From Bacteroidota bacterium (lineage in GTDB: Bacteria > Bacteroidota > Bacteroidia > UBA7662 > JAIXUI01): a DNA stretch of 64,000 nucleotides. A program made the translations under genes and the position numbers. The notes under the pieces were generated by a model. The model saw only the letters and a list, made by a program, of their open reading frames with translations. It did no database searches and was not told the DNA's origin. The DNA lies in NCBI GenBank assembly GCA_027484125.1, contig JAIXUI010000148.1:1-64000 (forward strand), in the 5' to 3' direction. Each line of letters starts with the position of its first letter. Within the stretch, counting starts at the first letter, position 1. Below, in pieces: positions 19,393-26,683 of this stretch.

Positions 19393-20180
19393 GTCAAAAG
19401 CGCCAATGCCTGAAACTGTCCTTCAGAAAAATATTTGATGTGTGCTGGTGAAAACCGAATCTGACCAGCTAAGATTTTCCAATTTATCTGTTGGGGTAAT
19501 GCTGAAAATAAGTTCGAAGTATGAGTGGATCCGCACAGATAAAATTGAATGTCGTTTAAGTTGATAGAGGGAAATGCTTGAATTAACAAGCCGATTTGGT
19601 AATCTAAATCAGCTTGAGAAAATAGGGGTTTCACTTGCATGTTTTGAAGAATTCCGTCATGGAAATGCATGATATGCGCCCGATTATCTTCCACCCATAG
19701 CGAGGTGCCTGCGATCATCTTCTCTGCTAATACTTCATGCAACAAACTGATTTTCGCTTGCGGAAAGGCAATTTTCCAAGCGAGTAAATAGCCTCTGTTT
19801 ATTGGGAAAAGGAATTCGTAAGGAAGAGATGTCGCTTCACTTCTTTGAAGTTCTTCGTCAATGCCCAATTCATCGGTGATGGAAAAATAATCCATTCCTT
19901 CTCCTGCTTTGTACAAATCTTTGGGTACGAGGTTGAGTCGCGAGGCGCTCAGCATGATATGTACGGAAGTATAAGCAAATCCGAAAGCTTCTTCTTCCTG
20001 AATTAACGAATGAACGGCTTCCACTTTCCCGGCACCACTCCAAGGTTTGGCACCCAGAAAGCGAGATTCTCCTTCAGATGTCACTAACCATTGAAGGCTT
20101 TCCGGGCCAACATAGACGAAAAGATGCTGCGCTGAACGGTCTGATTCCTTGAATGAAGCGTCTGCAAGGCGTACTTCCAT
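19383..20180 (-). CDS. DUF3822 family protein
   Basis: 265 aa, size and context (upstream of rsmD/coaD) typical for DUF3822 in Bacteroidota; -7 box TACCTTTG directly upstream. Confidence 0.7.
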   Translation of the reverse strand: MEVRLADASFKESDRSAQHLFVYVGPESLQWLVTSEGESRFLGAKPWSGAGKVEAVHSLIQEEEAFGFAYTSVHIMLSASRLNLVPKDLYKAGEGMDYFSITDELGIDEELQRSEATSLPYEFLFPINRGYLLAWKIAFPQAKISLLHEVLAEKMIAGTSLWVEDNRAHIMHFHDGILQNMQVKPLFSQADLDYQIGLLIQAFPSINLNDIQFYLCGSTHTSNLFSALPQQINWKILAGQIRFSPAHIKYFSEGQFQALALLTCE

Positions 20181-20184
20181 TTGG

Positions 20185-20192
20185 CAAAGGTA
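20185..20192 (-). promoter_or_regulatory. Bacteroidota -7 element TACCTTTG for the DUF3822-rsmD-coaD operon
   Basis: Exact match to TAnnTTTG, 4 nt upstream of the ATG at 20180. Confidence 0.65.
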
Positions 20193-20218
20193 ATTGAATT
20201 GCCGTACCTTAAGGGCCG

Positions 20219-20635
20219 ATGTCGCACCCTAGAGAAGAAGCCATTCGCGAGATGTTGAAAGGTCAGCATTTCATGCACCATTTGGGTTTTCAAATAACCA
20301 ACATTGAAGATGGTTTAGTAATTGGAGCTATGAACCTGGAACAATTTGCTTTTCAACACTTTGGACGGGTTCACGGTGGAGTTATCATGACCGCTGCCGA
20401 CTTGGTTATGGGATTTGCGGCCTATACCCGTGCTCCTGAAACGGCTAAGGTGGTTACCCTCGATTTGCACCAGAACTTTCTCGCTTCCGGAAAGGGCGAT
20501 CAACTCATGGCCATAGGCAGGGTACTAAAAACCGGAAGCCGCATTATCTATTGTGAAGCTGAAATTTTTACTGTTGAACAAAACCACAAGACACTTATAG
20601 GTAAAGCTGCTTCGAACATGGCCGTAATTCCTTAA
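20219..20635 (+). CDS. PaaI-family (hotdog fold) thioesterase
   Basis: HLGFQITNIEDG...FGRVHGGVIMTAADLVMGFAA...LHQNFLASGKGDQLMAIGRVLKTG. Confidence 0.88.
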   Translation: MSHPREEAIREMLKGQHFMHHLGFQITNIEDGLVIGAMNLEQFAFQHFGRVHGGVIMTAADLVMGFAAYTRAPETAKVVTLDLHQNFLASGKGDQLMAIGRVLKTGSRIIYCEAEIFTVEQNHKTLIGKAASNMAVIP

Positions 20636-20699
20636 TCACAAAAGCGATAAAATTATCTATTACTATAAACATTCATAAACTTGGCTTGTTTAATTCTCT

Positions 20700-21602
20700 G
20701 TGCCTCATTTGTATTCAATCAAAGACATAGAAGCCATTGTCGGGATTAAAGCCCATACCATCAGGGCTTGGGAAAACCGATATAAGCTTACTTCACCAGA
20801 TAGGACCGATACCAACATCAGGTTGTATTCGGAAGAAGATTTGCGTAAGCTGTTGAATATAAGCTTGCTATACAACTATGGCTACCGCATTTCCGAATTA
20901 GCAAGGTTAACTGAATTTGAACTGTGCAAGTTGGTTCAGGACTTTACTTTGAAAAACGATGCGGCAACAGGTAAGATGATAGCGCTTACCACTGCAATGC
21001 TGGATTTGAATGAATCTATGTTCGAAAGACTTCTTTCCACCAGCATACTCCAACTTGGTCTTCAAAAAACAATGGAGGAAGTCATCTTCCCGTTTTTTCA
21101 ACAAATCGGCATCATGTGGCAAACCGGAACCATTAATCCGGCGCATGAACACTTTATCACCAACCTGATCCGACAGAAGCTGATTGTAGCCATCGATGGT
21201 CAACCTTTACAAGAAAGCCCCAATGCTCCCAAGTTTCTATTGTTTTTGCCACAAGATGAATGGCATGAAATAGGGCTGTTGTATGCAAGTTTCGTTATTA
21301 GGTCACGCGGGGCTAAATCAATTTATCTTGGTCAAAACGTGCCATATTCTGATTTACAAGTAGTTACGGAGGTTTATAAGCCTCAAGTTATGTTTACGGT
21401 GCTTACTTCACCGGTTACACCAATTCATGCAGAAAACTATCTGCTACAACTTCATAAAGACTTTCCCAAAGTCACCATTTTAGCCGCTGGCAGACAAGCC
21501 TTAGAGGTGAAACACCTGATGCCTTCGAACATCATTGTGCTTGAAAGTTTGAGCGACATGATTAGTAAAATCAATCAAATTCTTAACCTAGGACTTAATT
21601 AA
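20700..21602 (+). CDS. MerR-family regulator with C-terminal cobalamin-binding domain (CarH-like)
   Basis: GTG start; MerR HTH YSIKDIEAIVGIKAHTIRAWENRYKL; W-QTGTINPAH-EH (Wx9EH) and EWHEIG (ExHxxG) motifs in the C-terminal half. Confidence 0.88.
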   Translation: MPHLYSIKDIEAIVGIKAHTIRAWENRYKLTSPDRTDTNIRLYSEEDLRKLLNISLLYNYGYRISELARLTEFELCKLVQDFTLKNDAATGKMIALTTAMLDLNESMFERLLSTSILQLGLQKTMEEVIFPFFQQIGIMWQTGTINPAHEHFITNLIRQKLIVAIDGQPLQESPNAPKFLLFLPQDEWHEIGLLYASFVIRSRGAKSIYLGQNVPYSDLQVVTEVYKPQVMFTVLTSPVTPIHAENYLLQLHKDFPKVTILAAGRQALEVKHLMPSNIIVLESLSDMISKINQILNLGLN

Positions 21603-22275
21603 AAGCTGGCCAGTGTTCGCGTACCAACACTACGGCCTGTCTGATTTGTTTGATTTTTCCTTCTTTTTCAAGGAGTTTAAGAAGCCTTGATATCACCACC
21701 CTGGAACTGTTCAAATCACTCGCAATTTGTTCGTGGGTAAGCGGAATAAGGTCACTTTTAAAGGCTTTACTCTGGCGAATTAGGTAATGAATAAGACGTT
21801 CATCCAAAGATTTAAAGGCGATTTGCTCAAATGATTCTAAAAGCTCTGCAAACCTGGCTCTGAATACGGAAGCAGTGAAGGTTTGCCATTCAGGAAACTT
21901 CGTTGCAATTTCTGATATCAACCGCGCGGGAATAAGCAGTACTTCAGACGTTGCTCCAGCTACTCCAACTATTCGAGTTGCCGCATTGCCATTGATGCAA
22001 AACAAGGACATTGCACAGGCTTGACCTGGTTCTACATGGTACATCCAAGCGGTAGCTTCTTCTTCTTCCAGCTCTCGGCTTAGGATTTTTATTCTACCTG
22101 AAAGCACCAACATCGCAAATTCCGGCTTTTCACCGGGATATAACAACACGTCCTCTTCTGCAAGCTTTTTAACTAAACTATTCTTATTTAAAAATTGAAT
22201 GAGCTCTGGCGAAAATTCAGGGAAAAGCGACCTTAATTGGCTTTCTAATGGGGTGGTGTTAATTGGAGAAGGCAT
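21595..22275 (-). CDS. Crp/Fnr-family transcriptional regulator
   Basis: cNMP-binding-like N-terminal domain and HTH LTHEQIASDLNSSRVVISRLLKLLEKEGKI. Confidence 0.9.
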   Translation of the reverse strand: MPSPINTTPLESQLRSLFPEFSPELIQFLNKNSLVKKLAEEDVLLYPGEKPEFAMLVLSGRIKILSRELEEEEATAWMYHVEPGQACAMSLFCINGNAATRIVGVAGATSEVLLIPARLISEIATKFPEWQTFTASVFRARFAELLESFEQIAFKSLDERLIHYLIRQSKAFKSDLIPLTHEQIASDLNSSRVVISRLLKLLEKEGKIKQIRQAVVLVREHWPAFN

Positions 22276-22921
22276 ATTGAACCAAATTAGCGCCCATCTG
22301 CAGTGCCTTTAATCGGACATCCTGTGGGTCGTTATGAACTTCAGGGTCTTCCCAACCATCGCTTAAATCACACTCATAAGTGTAAACACTTACCAACCTA
22401 CCTTGCCAGTATAAGCCAAAGGCTTGGGCTGGCTTTCCATCGTGTTCATGAATTTTGGGAAGTCCTTTGGGAAAGCTGAATTTCTGTTTGTAGATGGGAT
22501 GACCTGGGCCAAGTTCTTTCCACTCCAGCTCAGGAAAAACTTTTTTCATCTCCCTGCGGATGAATTTGTCCATGCCATAATTGTCGTCGATATGCAGAAA
22601 ACCTCCGCTAATGAGATATTGTCGCAGGTTTTCTGCTTCTTCCCGACTGAAAACTACGTTTCCATGGCCAGTCATGTGAACAAAAGCGATGGTGAAGAGT
22701 TCTGCTGAACCTACTTCCACCACCACTTCGTTCGGATCAATTTTGGTTTGCAATTGCTGGTTGCAAAAACGAGCTAAGTTTCCTACAGCACTCGGATTCG
22801 CATACCAATCGCCACCGCCTTTGTATTTGAGCTTGCCAATTTTAAGAGAATAGGGCTGTGCTTTCGCTATCCCAAGGGACAACAGAAGTAAAAAACAAAC
22901 TCTTATCAAGCGATTTTGCAT
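22259..22921 (-). CDS. DUF4159 domain-containing secreted protein
   Basis: KIGKLKYKGGGDWYANPSAVGNLARFC...FLHIDDNYGMDKFIRREMKKVFPELEW...HPIYKQKFSF; signal peptide from MQNRLIRVC. Confidence 0.85.
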   Translation of the reverse strand: MQNRLIRVCFLLLLSLGIAKAQPYSLKIGKLKYKGGGDWYANPSAVGNLARFCNQQLQTKIDPNEVVVEVGSAELFTIAFVHMTGHGNVVFSREEAENLRQYLISGGFLHIDDNYGMDKFIRREMKKVFPELEWKELGPGHPIYKQKFSFPKGLPKIHEHDGKPAQAFGLYWQGRLVSVYTYECDLSDGWEDPEVHNDPQDVRLKALQMGANLVQYAFSN

Positions 22922-22943
22922 GCTCAAAAATACCTTCAAAAAC

Positions 22944-23582
22944 CTACTTCATGAGCGATTCGCAGTATTCTTTACCCCAAATTGGGTGGATTTTACTTGC
23001 GGGTTTAAAAGCATTGAACTTGTCGATAGCGGTATTCAGGATTGGCATTGCCTTGTCTTTTCCACCGCCAAACTGTTCAGGAGTGAATAAAACACTCTGA
23101 CCTTGGAGCATCCATGGACGCGGATTAGTTGGATCTGCCTCCTTGGCTTTTGCTAAATTCTCTTGGCTTATTCCTCCATACTTCTGCCAGCGTTCCATAG
23201 GATTTACGCGCATACGCATAAAGGAAGACATCGCTTTCAAGGTTAGTAGCTCTGACTCCTGCGGTTTTCTTTTCAAGCCCTCCTCAATGTTTTTATCCGC
23301 TTCATCTAACCATTCATCCAGCTTTTCTGTACCCTTGGTTCTGGTGGTTGCCATAATTTGGCAATACGCAGCATAATAGGAGGGAAGCCATTCCGTTGGT
23401 TCTGCCATGGCAATTCTGGCAAACTGCCCGGCCTTGCTCATCCATTCTTCAGGGTTTTGAATAGAATCTAAATGGAGCAGATTTTTTTCCATAGCTGCCA
23501 AATACTTGGCATTCTGAGCTTGAGAAGCAGTTGGAAAAAGTGCGCTAACAACGAGTGCTGCGACAATTAAAAGTTGTTTCAT
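22944..23582 (-). CDS. Secreted TPR-like protein of unknown function
   Basis: Signal peptide MKQLLIVAALVVSALFPTASQAQ; helical repeat-like body; follows the TonB receptor by 1 bp. Confidence 0.75.
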   Translation of the reverse strand: MKQLLIVAALVVSALFPTASQAQNAKYLAAMEKNLLHLDSIQNPEEWMSKAGQFARIAMAEPTEWLPSYYAAYCQIMATTRTKGTEKLDEWLDEADKNIEEGLKRKPQESELLTLKAMSSFMRMRVNPMERWQKYGGISQENLAKAKEADPTNPRPWMLQGQSVLFTPEQFGGGKDKAMPILNTAIDKFNAFKPASKIHPIWGKEYCESLMK

Positions 23583-23583
23583 G

Positions 23584-25749
23584 CTAGTTATTTTGGTTTA
23601 CGACTTCGTTAGAACGATTTTGCCCCACCGATATGAACAATCCTACAAAAAAGAATCGCGGTGCAGGTGGGCCAACGGCGATTCTTTCCCCAGCGGCATT
23701 AAAGCGGTAGGTAAATACTTGCTCAAGCCCGAGTACATTGGTTACAGAGAGCGCCAATACACAGAATGCGCCTCTTATGGTTTTTAGAATGCTGGCATTT
23801 ACACCAAAGTTGTGCAAGTCAGGGGTTCGTCCGGTAAGAAACCCAGTTTCATAAGGATTGAAGTATGGCCGGCCGGTTGAGTAGCTGTAGGTAAATCCGG
23901 CGGCAGTGTTCAGCTTGGTGAAGAATTTTTTGAATACAAGCGTTGCTGTGTGGGGAGTTGCAAAGGTGGGCATCGCTTGAATCGGGTAATTGAGGTACTG
24001 TCTTCGAGTATCCAGGAAGGAATAAGAAATCCAGTAATCTACGTTTTTAAAGGTTTTTCGATCTCTCCAGAAAAGGTCGATGCCTTGGGCATAACCTCCA
24101 CCTGCTAAATCCCAATTAGGTTCAAAGGTGCGGAGTAATTGGTCGTATTGCTTCCGGTAAGCTTCCACTCGAAAAGTGTAGGCGGGTGTTATCCATTGAT
24201 AATTGAGGATGTAATGAGTGGCTTTTTCAAATCCTTGGTGTGAACGGGTATCGTAAAGCCATTGGGTGACCGGCTTTTGGTAAAAATCTCCATAGGCAAG
24301 CCCTAAAGTGCTGTTGGCACCTGCTTTATAAGAAATAGACACACGCGGAGCAAGATTGGCCTGCGCAAGAATAGAAGAGTATTCATATCGTCCTCCAAAT
24401 CTGAATACTAGTCTGTTGCTTGCATATAAATCGTATTCCGCAAAGGCGCTGCTTAAATAATCCTGAAGGTTTTGAAACAACTTCGGTGTAGAAAAACCAT
24501 TTAAATCTATTTGAAAGCTTCTTCCATCCCCATATTGTTGCCATTCGCCACCAACTCTCAGCGCGCTCAAATCTCCAGTAACTCGAGTAACCATGACCCT
24601 GGTTTGAAGTAGTTCGTTTCTATTGCCCAAGATTAGGCTGTCAGGACGGATGTTGTCTAAATTATAACTGTATGAAATGCCTCCATAGATACTCCATTTA
24701 TCACTAATGATATCCTTGTAAGTGAGGTTAGTATAAACATTGTGATTGTTCAGTCGAAAGTTTGCGGGTAAGCTATCAAGGCGAGGTTGGGAGAGCCCAA
24801 GCCTTCCGTAATTGTAGTAGCCGTAAAACTTCAGCAGTCCATTTTTTCTTAATTGATGGCGATAAAAGGCTGAGCCTCCGAAAAACTCCGGGTACTGTTG
24901 ATAAGTTTGTCGTTGAGGTACCAACTTCATGTAGGGTAAAAGGTTGGTGTAGTTAAGATCGCCTCCCCAGGCTGATTTTTTATCTTTTGATAAATGCACA
25001 TGCCCTCCTCCTAATCCAACCGCAGAAATCGAATAGGTTGAGGCGGTTCTGTCGGGCATGTCTTGGGTTTCCAAGACCAAAGCCGAGGACAAAGCTTGCC
25101 CGTATTGCGCGGAATAACCGCCAGTTGAAAATACGGTTCCTTTGAAAAGAAAGGGGTTGAAGCGTCCTCTTTGTGCAATGTCAGGGGTGGAGGAAAAGAA
25201 GGGATTGTTGACCACCATGCCATCAATAATGGTTTTAGTTTCCGATCCGGCTCCTCCTCTAACAAAAAGTCCTTCTTGTTCTCCTACTTGTTGCGCTCCA
25301 GGCAAGGTTCTCAACGCCCCGAAAATATCGCCTTGTGCATTGGCAGTGGTAACTATGTCTAGGGGTTTCAACACCGTAACTCTACGGCTATCGGAGGCTT
25401 CAATGGTTCCAGCCGATATGGTAACCGCTTTCAGTTCATTCACTTTTTCCTTCATCATGAAGTTGTGTTGCTGGTTACCTCCCTGGAGTATCAGGGTTTT
25501 TCTAAAATCTTTAAAGCCCAGTAAAGTAGCCACAAGCTCTAAAGTTCCAGTATCGCTCGTTGTAAACCGATATTGACCTTTGGCGTCGGTGGTGGCTCCA
25601 TCGTAGGTGCCTTTTAAAAAAACGTTTACGCCTGCAAGCGGATTCTTTTTTTGGTCTGTAACAATCCCGTTGAGTTCGGTTGTTTGTGCCTGGCTGATGA
25701 AAGGATTAGTACATACGAGTACAATTCCAACTAAGAAAAAAAACTTCAT
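23584..25749 (-). CDS. TonB-dependent receptor with N-terminal carboxypeptidase-regulatory-like domain
   Basis: ELNGIVTDQKKNPLAGVNVFLKGTYDGATTDAKGQYRF; plug domain GLFVRGGAGSETKTIIDGMVVNNPFF; beta-barrel. Confidence 0.92.
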   Translation of the reverse strand: MKFFFLVGIVLVCTNPFISQAQTTELNGIVTDQKKNPLAGVNVFLKGTYDGATTDAKGQYRFTTSDTGTLELVATLLGFKDFRKTLILQGGNQQHNFMMKEKVNELKAVTISAGTIEASDSRRVTVLKPLDIVTTANAQGDIFGALRTLPGAQQVGEQEGLFVRGGAGSETKTIIDGMVVNNPFFSSTPDIAQRGRFNPFLFKGTVFSTGGYSAQYGQALSSALVLETQDMPDRTASTYSISAVGLGGGHVHLSKDKKSAWGGDLNYTNLLPYMKLVPQRQTYQQYPEFFGGSAFYRHQLRKNGLLKFYGYYNYGRLGLSQPRLDSLPANFRLNNHNVYTNLTYKDIISDKWSIYGGISYSYNLDNIRPDSLILGNRNELLQTRVMVTRVTGDLSALRVGGEWQQYGDGRSFQIDLNGFSTPKLFQNLQDYLSSAFAEYDLYASNRLVFRFGGRYEYSSILAQANLAPRVSISYKAGANSTLGLAYGDFYQKPVTQWLYDTRSHQGFEKATHYILNYQWITPAYTFRVEAYRKQYDQLLRTFEPNWDLAGGGYAQGIDLFWRDRKTFKNVDYWISYSFLDTRRQYLNYPIQAMPTFATPHTATLVFKKFFTKLNTAAGFTYSYSTGRPYFNPYETGFLTGRTPDLHNFGVNASILKTIRGAFCVLALSVTNVLGLEQVFTYRFNAAGERIAVGPPAPRFFFVGLFISVGQNRSNEVVNQNN

Positions 25750-25753
25750 GGTG

Positions 25754-26056
25754 TTAAGAAGAGGACTTCTTGGGTTTTAAATAACTTTCCAGTTTTTGAA
25801 CGTATGATTCAAAGGCTAATATCCCATTTCTAGTGACTTCACAAGTGGTGAGCGGTTTTTTATCTCGAAAGGATTTAATTACGGTGATGTAATCAGCCGC
25901 TTGTAACTTACTCAATTGAACACTTAAGTTGCCGGGGGTAGATTGAGTTTGTTCTAATAACCAATTGAATTCAGCACTTTCTACCGTCATAAGTAATGAC
26001 ATCACAGCTAGCCTGAGTTGGTTATGAAGTAGTGGATCTAATTCTTCAAACTTCAT
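25754..26056 (-). CDS. Winged-helix transcriptional regulator
   Basis: 100 aa, NQLRLAVMSLLMTVESAEFNWLLEQTQSTPGNLSVQLSKLQAADYITVIKSFRDKKPLTTCEVTRNGILAFESYVQKLE. Confidence 0.88.
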   Translation of the reverse strand: MKFEELDPLLHNQLRLAVMSLLMTVESAEFNWLLEQTQSTPGNLSVQLSKLQAADYITVIKSFRDKKPLTTCEVTRNGILAFESYVQKLESYLKPKKSSS

Positions 26057-26633
26057 TTTTTCTTTCTTCTCTATAAAGCAAAATGCCCGGTATGAGGTAA
26101 CCGGTTACCATAGCAATGGCAATTACTAAGAGCAATTCCGGAAAATCAAGTTTTAAACTTACAACCGCTAGTAACCAATTGATTATTCCTCCAATCTTAA
26201 ATGCTTTGAATGAAATTAAGGAGCCGGAAACATACAAACCCAGCCCATAAAGGCAAAGCAAAAAGGTATAGGCAAGCGACCAATTTCCAGTTATAGATCC
26301 GGCAAAAATCACAATGAGCATGCTGATGGTAAAACCCAGCCAAAGGGCATCACTGGCTTTGTCAATCCATGATTGAAAGGCTTGTTTTTTATGCTGCTTG
26401 TAGCCAAAGTAAATGGCAATAAATCCCGTTAAGGGCATCATGATAGGCCAAACGAGTTCAGCATGGTTGATTGATTTTTTCAATAATATGAAATGCATAA
26501 TGGCAGCTAAACTGACCGAGCTTCCCCAAATAATATAATGAATGGCAGATTTCCCCATTTGCTTTCTCTTGTCTCTAATCATCTGATGGATGAGTTGCAG
26601 AGACTCCTGTGGGTGTACATTCGATGATTCCAT
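26046..26633 (-). CDS. Multi-spanning membrane protein of unknown function
   Basis: Multiple hydrophobic segments; ATG at 26633; 3' end overlaps the winged-helix gene. Confidence 0.8.
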   Translation of the reverse strand: MESSNVHPQESLQLIHQMIRDKRKQMGKSAIHYIIWGSSVSLAAIMHFILLKKSINHAELVWPIMMPLTGFIAIYFGYKQHKKQAFQSWIDKASDALWLGFTISMLIVIFAGSITGNWSLAYTFLLCLYGLGLYVSGSLISFKAFKIGGIINWLLAVVSLKLDFPELLLVIAIAMVTGYLIPGILLYREERKNEV

Positions 26634-26636
26634 GAA

Positions 26637-26644
26637 CAAATATA
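26637..26644 (-). promoter_or_regulatory. -7 element TATATTTG of the membrane protein/winged-helix/TonB receptor operon
   Basis: Exact TAnnTTTG match on the minus strand, 3 nt upstream of ATG 26633. Confidence 0.65.
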
Positions 26645-26665
26645 AAGTACTTTATATTATAAAGT
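26641..26665. promoter_or_regulatory. Putative operator: TATAAAGT-ACTTTATA-t-TATAAAGT
   Basis: 16-bp perfect palindrome TATAAAGTACTTTATA followed by a third half-site, forming a second palindrome with 1-nt spacer; overlaps the -7 box of a regulator-containing operon. Confidence 0.7.
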
Positions 26666-26683
26666 GAAAAGAATAAAAAAAAA

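Noticed and set aside
25142-25576. 144-aa plus-strand ORF inside the TonB receptor gene
   Set aside because: Shadow ORF; the sense frame has clear receptor motifs throughout.
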